This document shows, piece after piece, positions 44,268-49,627 of a DNA stretch of 49,627 nucleotides (the first letter of the stretch is position 1; each line of letters opens with the position of its first letter). The notes under the pieces were generated by a model. That model was not told where the DNA came from, ran no database searches, and worked only from the letters and a program-made list of their open reading frames with translations. The DNA lies in NCBI GenBank assembly GCA_009380095.1, contig WHSL01000016.1:1-49627 (forward strand), written 5' to 3'. The position numbers and the translations under genes were made by a program. The stretch is from Streptosporangiales bacterium. GTDB lineage: Bacteria; Actinomycetota; Actinomycetes; Streptosporangiales; Streptosporangiaceae.

Positions 44268-45278
44268 CTATGCGGTTCGTTGCCTGGCCATATCGGCATA
44301 GACGGCGAGGACGATGACACAGCCGAGGATGACGTTCTGCCACTCCTGCGGGATCGACATGATCTGCAGGCCGTTGTTGAGCACCGAAATGATCAATGCA
44401 CCGATCAGGGTGCCGACGATGGAGCCCTTGCCGCCCGACAGCGAGGTGCCACCGATCACCACGGCGGCGATCGCCTGCAGCTCGTACCCGAGACCGGTGC
44501 CCGGCTGCGCCGAACCCAGGCGGGAGGAGATCATCACGCCGGCGATGCCGGTGAAGAGGCCGGCGAGCGTGTAGATGATGATCTTCCACTGCCGGACCTT
44601 GATCCCCGAGAGCGCGGTCGCCTCCTCGTTGCTGCCGATGGAGAAGGCGAAGCGGCCGAGGATCGTCCTGCTCAGCAGCACGCCCGCGATGATCGCGATG
44701 GCCGCGAGGATCAGGACGGAGTTGGGAAAGTCGGCGCCCGGAATGATGCTGCCGATCGAGATCTCGACATAGCCGGGCGTGTCGCTGAAGTAGATCGGCG
44801 TGCTGTCCGAGATGACCAGAGCGAGGCCTCCCGCGGCGAGCATCATGGCCAGCGTCGCGATGAACGGCGGCACCTTGAGCAGGGCGACGTTGAGCCCGTT
44901 GACCAGGCCGATCAGGCCACCGAACAGCACGGTCAGGAGGACGCCCAAGGGCACTGGCATGCCCAGGTTGGTGATGAACGTGCCCGCCATGACCGCGCAG
45001 AGCGCCATTCCGGTGCCGACGGACAGATCGATGCCCCCGGAGATGATGACGAAGGTGGTGCCGAGCGCCAGCGTGCCGATCACCACGGTCGCCAGCAGGA
45101 TGGACGTGACGTTCCCGTAGTTGAAGAAATTGGGGCTGGCGATCGAGAAGAAGGCGAAGACGACGATGAGGCCGCCGAAAGCCAGGAACTGTTGAAGCCG
45201 CTTCCGCAGCCTCGCCGGCACCAGGGAGGGACGCGGCTGTCCGGCCTGGCCTTGCTCGGTAACCGACGGCGTGGTCAT
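44268..45278 (-). CDS. ABC transporter permease (RbsC-type)
   Basis: A 336-residue membrane protein with about ten hydrophobic segments: FGGLIVVFAFFSIASPNFFN, TTFVIISGGIDLSVGTGMAL (the typical IDLSVG block), AAVVIGGTSLSGGKGSIVGT and a C-terminal segment QEWQNVILGCVIVLAVYADM. It forms the channel with the double ATPase at 45275-46813. Its ATG overlaps the ATPase stop by 4 bases (ATGA), showing translational coupling. The binding-protein gene starts 22 bases downstream. Confidence 0.93.
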   Translation of the reverse strand: MTTPSVTEQGQAGQPRPSLVPARLRKRLQQFLAFGGLIVVFAFFSIASPNFFNYGNVTSILLATVVIGTLALGTTFVIISGGIDLSVGTGMALCAVMAGTFITNLGMPVPLGVLLTVLFGGLIGLVNGLNVALLKVPPFIATLAMMLAAGGLALVISDSTPIYFSDTPGYVEISIGSIIPGADFPNSVLILAAIAIIAGVLLSRTILGRFAFSIGSNEEATALSGIKVRQWKIIIYTLAGLFTGIAGVMISSRLGSAQPGTGLGYELQAIAAVVIGGTSLSGGKGSIVGTLIGALIISVLNNGLQIMSIPQEWQNVILGCVIVLAVYADMARQRTA

Positions 45279-46813
45279 CGATCTCCTATGAAGCGCATCG
45301 TCGCGAGGTGCATCACGTTCTCCTCGCCGGCCTCCGCGGCGGACAGCACACCCGTCACCCGTCCCTCGCTCATCACGACGACGCGATGGGACAGGCGCAG
45401 GACCTCCGGCAGCTCGGAGGAGATCATGATGATCGACTTGCCCCGGCGGGCGAGCTCGTTGAGCAGCTGGTAGATCTCCTCCTTCGCGCCCACATCGATC
45501 CCGCGCGTCGGTTCGTCGAAGATCAGGACGTCGCAGTCCTTGACCAGCCACTTGGCGATGACGACCTTCTGCTGGTTGCCACCCGAGAGGTTCTTCGTGG
45601 TGAGCGCCACGGACGGGGTCTTGATGGCCAGGTCGCCGACGTACCGTTCGGCCGTCTCGCGGACCGCCCTGTCCTTGACGAAACCGAGGGTCTGGAACAG
45701 CTCCTGCAGGGCGCTGAGACCGATGTTGCTCTCCACGGCCTGCTCGACCAGCAGCCCGAGCTGCTTGCGATCTTCGGAGAGATAGCCGATCCGGTGCTTC
45801 GCCGCGTCCGCGGGGCTCGCGATGTGGACCGGCCTCCCGCGCAGCGTGACCGAGCCCGAGGCCATCTTGTCCGCACCCACGAGCGCCCTGGCCACCTCGG
45901 TACGGCCCGCGCCCATGAGCCCGGCGAACCCGAGGATCTCGCCCTCCATGAGGTCGAAGCCCACGTCCTCGAGCAGTGCCTTGGTGCTCATCCCGCGGAC
46001 GGACAACATGACGTGGCGGTCGTCCCGGACGTTCTCCGGTCGCGCGTCGCCGGCGAGCTCACGTCCGACCATCCGTGAGATCACGTCCTGGACGGTCGTG
46101 GTGGGGGTATCGAGCGTCTCGATGTAGCGGCCGTCGCGGATCACGGTGATCCGGTCGGCGATGGCCTTGAGCTCCTCGAGCCGGTGCGAGATGTAGATGA
46201 CGCCGGTGTCCGGCCGTACGAACCGCCGGATGAGCTCGTGCAGGACCCGCACCTCGGCGTCGTTCAACGCCGCCGTGGGCTCGTCCATGATGAGGACCTT
46301 GGCGTCGAAGGACAGAGCCTTGGCGATCTCGACCATCTGCTGCCTGGCGACGCTGAGCGTACCGACCACCTGCCGGGGGTCGAGCGGCAGCTGGAGCGAG
46401 TCGATGAGCTCCTGCGCCCTGGCGTTGAGCTCCCCTTCGCGAAGGAGGAGCCCTCCGTACCGGGGCTCGCGCCCGAGGAAGATGTTCTGCGCGATCGTGA
46501 GGTCGGGGACCAGGTTGAACTCTTGGTGGATGATGCTGATCCCGCGCTCGAGGGCCTGCCGGGGGCCGCTGACCTCGAGCGGCTCCCCATGGAGCAGGAA
46601 CTGACCCTCGTCCGGTGAGTAGACGCCGGTCAGCAGCTTCATCAACGTCGACTTGCCGGCGCCGTTCTCGCCGACGAGCGCGAGCACCTCGCCGTGGCGC
46701 AGCTCCAGATGCATGTCCTGAAGCGCCTTGACGCCGGGGAAGTTCTTGACGACCCCCCACGCCTCCAGCAGCGCCCGACGGCCCGAGTCGGGCGCCTGAG
46801 CATCCAGGGGCAT
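45275..46813 (-). CDS. Double ABC ATPase (RbsA-type)
   Basis: A 512-residue protein with two ABC domains that powers the importer. The first domain has Walker A GENGAGKSTLMK (48-59) and the switch block DVLIFDEPTRGIDVG belongs to the second. The second Walker A is the usual degenerate form GLMGAGRTEVARAL, and the signature is NLSGGNQQKVVIAKWL. Start ATG 46813 with aaggagcg. It follows the GntR gene by 74 bases on the same strand and overlaps the permease gene. Confidence 0.94.
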   Translation of the reverse strand: MPLDAQAPDSGRRALLEAWGVVKNFPGVKALQDMHLELRHGEVLALVGENGAGKSTLMKLLTGVYSPDEGQFLLHGEPLEVSGPRQALERGISIIHQEFNLVPDLTIAQNIFLGREPRYGGLLLREGELNARAQELIDSLQLPLDPRQVVGTLSVARQQMVEIAKALSFDAKVLIMDEPTAALNDAEVRVLHELIRRFVRPDTGVIYISHRLEELKAIADRITVIRDGRYIETLDTPTTTVQDVISRMVGRELAGDARPENVRDDRHVMLSVRGMSTKALLEDVGFDLMEGEILGFAGLMGAGRTEVARALVGADKMASGSVTLRGRPVHIASPADAAKHRIGYLSEDRKQLGLLVEQAVESNIGLSALQELFQTLGFVKDRAVRETAERYVGDLAIKTPSVALTTKNLSGGNQQKVVIAKWLVKDCDVLIFDEPTRGIDVGAKEEIYQLLNELARRGKSIIMISSELPEVLRLSHRVVVMSEGRVTGVLSAAEAGEENVMHLATMRFIGDR

Positions 46814-46887
46814 GAACGCTCCTTGAAATCGATCTCCAGGGAGTGTAGGCAGCCCCCCGATGGCGACGCCAGGCCTGTTTCAGGGCC

Positions 46888-47553
46888 CTAGGCGGCTCCC
46901 GGGTGGATCCGGTCGATGGTCTCCAGCATGTGGGCCTCGATGAGCCTCAGGAGCAGAGGCTCGTCACCGTCGGCGATGGCGTCGACGAGAACGCTGTGCT
47001 CCTCGACCAACTCCGTGGGTTCGGGATAGACCGCCTGCATCGCGGTCAGGCACATGCGCGTCTCGACCAGGAGCGTCTCGGCCATGCGTTCCAGCCGCGC
47101 GTTGCCCGACAGACTGACCAGGGTCTGATGGAACGCCTGGTCGGCGTCGCTCATCGCGACACGGTCGCCCGAAGCGGCGGCGGTGATCAGCACCTCCAGC
47201 GCCTCGGTCAGCCTGACGACCGCCTCGCCGCGGTTGCCCTGCATGATCAGCTGGCAGGCGGAACGCTCGATGGCCAGGCGCGCCTGATATATGTCGCGTA
47301 CGTCGTTCTCGTCCAGGTCGATCACGAACAGCCCGCGATGACGCTCGCTCCGCAGCAACCCCTCCTGGACCAGTCGTTGCATGGCCTCGCGCAACGGCCC
47401 ACGACTCACCCCGAGCCGGTTGGCCAGCTCGGACTCCCCGAGCTGGTCTCCCGGCTGCAGCGAGCCGTACATGATCGCGGACCGCAGCTGCCCGGCGATG
47501 ATGGCGGCCGTGGATTCACGGGTAACCGGTTCCAGCTCGCCCAGATCGCCCAT
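46888..47553 (-). CDS. GntR family regulator, FCD subfamily
   Basis: A 221-residue DNA-binding protein. Residues about 10-75 are the winged helix (AIIAGQLRSAIMYGSLQPGD, LGESELANRLGVSRGPLREA, LVQEGLLRSERHRGLFV). Residues about 85-215 are the all-helical FCD effector domain, with the metal or ligand residues D and H in DADQAFHQTLV and the helix RLIEAHMLETID. FadR/FCD regulators sense small organic acids and usually repress nearby catabolic genes. It lies in the middle of the run of genes it likely controls; the 14-bp palindrome at 41670 is the best operator candidate. Confidence 0.92.
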   Translation of the reverse strand: MGDLGELEPVTRESTAAIIAGQLRSAIMYGSLQPGDQLGESELANRLGVSRGPLREAMQRLVQEGLLRSERHRGLFVIDLDENDVRDIYQARLAIERSACQLIMQGNRGEAVVRLTEALEVLITAAASGDRVAMSDADQAFHQTLVSLSGNARLERMAETLLVETRMCLTAMQAVYPEPTELVEEHSVLVDAIADGDEPLLLRLIEAHMLETIDRIHPGAA

Positions 47554-47598
47554 CGTCCCAATACACCTCTCTTCAGTTAGCGCTCACGGCGCGCCAAC

Positions 47599-48345
47599 TC
47601 ACCGCACCGGCGCCTCCGCACCGGCGCGGAACAGCGCCCCGAGCCCGGACCGCGGCGCCGTGTCACCGGCCAGCCGCAGCCCCTCCCACACACTCACCTG
47701 ATTCGCGGTCAGCACCGGCTTGCCCAGCCGGAACTCCAGTTCGTCGAGCACCTCCGCGGTGTGCAGCGCGGTGTCCGGCACCAGCACCGCCTCGGCCTCC
47801 GGGTGGTCGCCCGCGGTCACGAAGCCGAGGACGTCCGTATCACTGAGCGTGCCCACTTCGGCGGCGGTGACGATGCCGCGCTCGCAGGCCGCCACGACCT
47901 CGATGCCGCCGTGCCCGAGGAACGCCACGAAGCGCTCCGCGACGTCCGCCGGGTACGTCGCCGCGACCGCCACCCGGGTCAGCCCCAGATGCCGCGCGGC
48001 GTTGACGAAGGCGAAGGACGTACTGGACGCGGGCACGCCGGCCGCCGCGGCCACGCCCGCGACCTGCTCCCGCGCCCCCTCCCAGCCGAACACGAAGCTG
48101 CCGCTGGTGCAGGCCCAGACCGCGGCGTCCACGCCGAGGGCGCGCAGCTCCCGCGCGCCCTCGCCGAGCACGTCGGCGCCGCCCACGTCGAGCAGCGCGT
48201 CCACGCGGTGCGCGTCCTCGCGCATCAGCGTGTGCACGACCGGCAGCCGTACGGCCCCGCCGGTCAGCCGCTCGAACCGCGGGTAGTCGTCCTCCGCGCT
48301 GAACCCCGGGTACAGGAACCCGACGCTTCGCCGTCCATCCGGCAT
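47599..48345 (-). CDS. Asp/Glu racemase or maleate isomerase superfamily protein, second paralogue
   Basis: A 248-residue protein of the superfamily that includes maleate cis-trans isomerase, arylmalonate decarboxylase and aspartate/glutamate racemase. The first catalytic Cys is kept at C79 in VWACTSGSFVFGWEG. At the place of the second Cys it has Asp191 in LVPDTALHTAEVLDELE. LGKPVLTANQVSVWEGLRLA matches its neighbour. ATG 48345 follows gggaggg closely; ATG 48357, overlapping the previous stop in TGATG, is an alternative. It may act alone or with its tandem partner. Confidence 0.85.
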   Translation of the reverse strand: MPDGRRSVGFLYPGFSAEDDYPRFERLTGGAVRLPVVHTLMREDAHRVDALLDVGGADVLGEGARELRALGVDAAVWACTSGSFVFGWEGAREQVAGVAAAAGVPASSTSFAFVNAARHLGLTRVAVAATYPADVAERFVAFLGHGGIEVVAACERGIVTAAEVGTLSDTDVLGFVTAGDHPEAEAVLVPDTALHTAEVLDELEFRLGKPVLTANQVSVWEGLRLAGDTAPRSGLGALFRAGAEAPVR

Positions 48346-48356
48346 ATGCCCTCCCA

Positions 48357-49121
48357 TCACGCCACCGTCAGCGGCGTCGCGTCGACCAGGCTCTGTCCCG
48401 CTCCCACCGCGCGGCGGCCCATGGCCTGCAGGGCCGCCCACATGGTCACCTGGTTCGCGGTGAGCACCGGCTTTCCGAGGCGCCGCTCCAGCGGCGCGAT
48501 GATGTCGTACGTGGCCACGTTCGTGCAGCTCACGAACACGGCGTCGGCGTCCGGGCGGTCCACCTCGCTGACCGCGTGCACGACCTCGCTGTAGCCCACC
48601 CGCCAGATATGGTTGAGCAGGCCGAGGCCGTAGCTCGACACCGTGTCCTTGCCGTGCTCGTGCAGGTACCCGACCAGCCGGTCGGTGACGCTGTCGACGT
48701 ACGGAGTCACGACCGCCACCCGCCGTACGCCCAGGGTGTCGAGGGCGCGGATGAGCGACCCCGAGGTGGTGCGCGCCGCCGGCGCGCCCGCGTCGAGGAT
48801 GCACTGCTCCAGCGCCCGTTCGGCGTTGCGCCCGTGCACGAAGCTGCCGGACGCGCACGCGTAGGCCACCGCGAGCGGCTCGGGGGCGAGCAGGTCGCGG
48901 GTGGCCCGGCTGACGTTCTCATGATCACTGAGTGCGGCCGCCATCTCCACGGTGACCGGAACCGGCACGAAGGGAAGCCGGGTGAGGTAGAGCGACACGT
49001 CGTCCGGCGCCCACCGCCACAGCTCCCGATCCAGGGCGAAGTCGAACGGGGCGACGACGCCCACGCCCTGCTGCCATGGCGGTTCCGGTCTGCCGATGAA
49101 GTCCGCGACGCTGATCTGCAT
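48357..49121 (-). CDS. Asp/Glu racemase or maleate isomerase superfamily protein, first paralogue
   Basis: A 254-residue protein of the same superfamily with both catalytic cysteines: C89 in VAYACASGSFVHGRNAE and C199 in VFVSCTNVATYDIIAPLE. The two-Cys arrangement is that of maleate isomerases and amino-acid racemases, which act without cofactor. N-terminal PPWQQGVGVVAPFDFALDRE carries the substrate-carboxylate loop. ATG 49121 is preferred for homology; ATG 49154 would overlap the DUF3830 gene by 20 bases. It shares the strand and a one-base stop/start contact with its partner. Confidence 0.85.
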   Translation of the reverse strand: MQISVADFIGRPEPPWQQGVGVVAPFDFALDRELWRWAPDDVSLYLTRLPFVPVPVTVEMAAALSDHENVSRATRDLLAPEPLAVAYACASGSFVHGRNAERALEQCILDAGAPAARTTSGSLIRALDTLGVRRVAVVTPYVDSVTDRLVGYLHEHGKDTVSSYGLGLLNHIWRVGYSEVVHAVSEVDRPDADAVFVSCTNVATYDIIAPLERRLGKPVLTANQVTMWAALQAMGRRAVGAGQSLVDATPLTVA

Positions 49122-49134
49122 CGGCGCCGCGACC

Positions 49135-49626
49135 CTAATCTTCGTGTCGTGCATAGACGAGCCGTTCGCCCACTCCGCCGGAGCGCCAGACGTCGTTACA
49201 GGCCTCGGCCATCCGGTCGAGCCCTTCCACGATCGTCGCGTAGACGTTGCCCGGCACCCAGCCGACATCGCCGTTGAGCAGGAGATTGTTGCGGCCGTAG
49301 AAGATCGCCAGGTCGATCACACCCGGCAGGGCGTCGATGCCCTTCTCCTCCTTGAACGCACGGTCCAGCATGCCTCCGGAGAAGGAGAAGTAGACGACGT
49401 CACCGGGGATCGGCGTGACGGTCGGGTTCTCCTGCCCGACCTCCTCACCGAACCTCGGCACCATCGCGTACACCTCGTTCCGGGCATACTTCGCGTGGTA
49501 CGCGTCACCGCCGAGCGGCAGCGCGTTCCACACCGCTTCACACGTGCGCGGCGCGTCCTTCTCGAGGAGCTCGGCCACGCAGGAGACGCCCCGGCGCTCC
49601 AGAGTGATGGTCAGGTACCTGCTCAT
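49135..49626 (-). CDS. DUF3830 family protein (cyclophilin-like fold)
   Basis: A 163-residue protein, complete to its ATG at the window edge (49626). Text: LTITLERRGVSCVAELLEKD, CEAVWNALPLGGDAYHAKYA, RNEVYAMVPRFGEEVGQENP, TPIPGDVVYFSFSGGML and GRNNLLLNGDVGWVPGNVYA. This is DUF3830, a cyclophilin-like beta-barrel family of unknown function, often beside racemase/isomerase or amidohydrolase genes in degradation loci. It is the most upstream gene of this run that is visible; more genes may precede it outside the window. Confidence 0.85.
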   Translation of the reverse strand: MSRYLTITLERRGVSCVAELLEKDAPRTCEAVWNALPLGGDAYHAKYARNEVYAMVPRFGEEVGQENPTVTPIPGDVVYFSFSGGMLDRAFKEEKGIDALPGVIDLAIFYGRNNLLLNGDVGWVPGNVYATIVEGLDRMAEACNDVWRSGGVGERLVYARHED

Positions 49627-49627
49627 C

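Overview
The window is 49.6 kb of very high GC DNA with strong GC bias at third codon positions, frequent GTG starts, and gene families typical of Actinobacteria: a group II truncated haemoglobin matching the mycobacterial GlbO type, an Eis-like acetyltransferase, an Rv2466c-like thioredoxin-fold oxidoreductase, FmdB, PAC2, DUF4192 and DUF5130. The gene style fits a filamentous actinomycete, probably in or near Streptosporangiales. That placement is an inference from protein character, not from a marker gene. I saw no rRNA, tRNA, CRISPR array, transposase, integrase or prophage genes.

Layout. 1-553 holds the 3' end of a single-stranded-DNA-binding protein gene with an 18-bp repeat array. 554-1088 is apparently non-coding. 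1089-5458 (+) carries a membrane GGDEF protein, a DUF4192 protein and EttA, with a DnaA-box-like cluster between the first two. 5670-7419 has a divergent pair (small membrane protein and MFS transporter) around a 28-bp perfect palindrome. 7482-8548 is decayed: an erythromycin-esterase pseudogene and a regulator fragment abut where both 5' ends seem to have been lost. 8553-11731 (-) runs MscS channel, GlbO, GH13 glucosidase. 12034-14159 is a divergent pair of a 97-residue orphan and an XRE/TPR regulator in a less GC-rich patch, followed by a GNAT gene converging on a prolyl oligopeptidase.

17157-19231 has an HNH nuclease, a cupin remnant, an FmdB protein and a GNAT gene downstream of ilvD (19232-21094, -). 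A NERD-domain protein follows, then an amidase, MalQ, a DUF5130 protein and an arginase-family protein (+). 27681-31298 (-) has an unknown protein and PepN. Divergent from PepN is an Rv2466c-like oxidoreductase behind a SigR/SigH-type promoter, then a 54-residue acidic protein and RpiB. 32822-40320 is ordinary core and accessory content: Arg-rich small protein, Eis-like acetyltransferase, SpoIIE/PP2C phosphatase, flavodoxin-like protein, PAC2 protein, BCCT transporter with a structured leader, and an EI24 protein.

The most system-like part is 40337-49626. A GabT-like aminotransferase and a succinate-semialdehyde-dehydrogenase-like enzyme diverge around a GATTGTCGACAATC operator. Facing the latter is a same-strand run of at least seven genes: DUF3830 protein, two tandem Asp/Glu-racemase or maleate-isomerase-type enzymes (one without the second catalytic cysteine), a GntR/FCD regulator, and a complete RbsABC-type ABC importer. 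I read this as an uncharacterised catabolic locus for a small acidic or amino compound. The substrate cannot be named from sequence.
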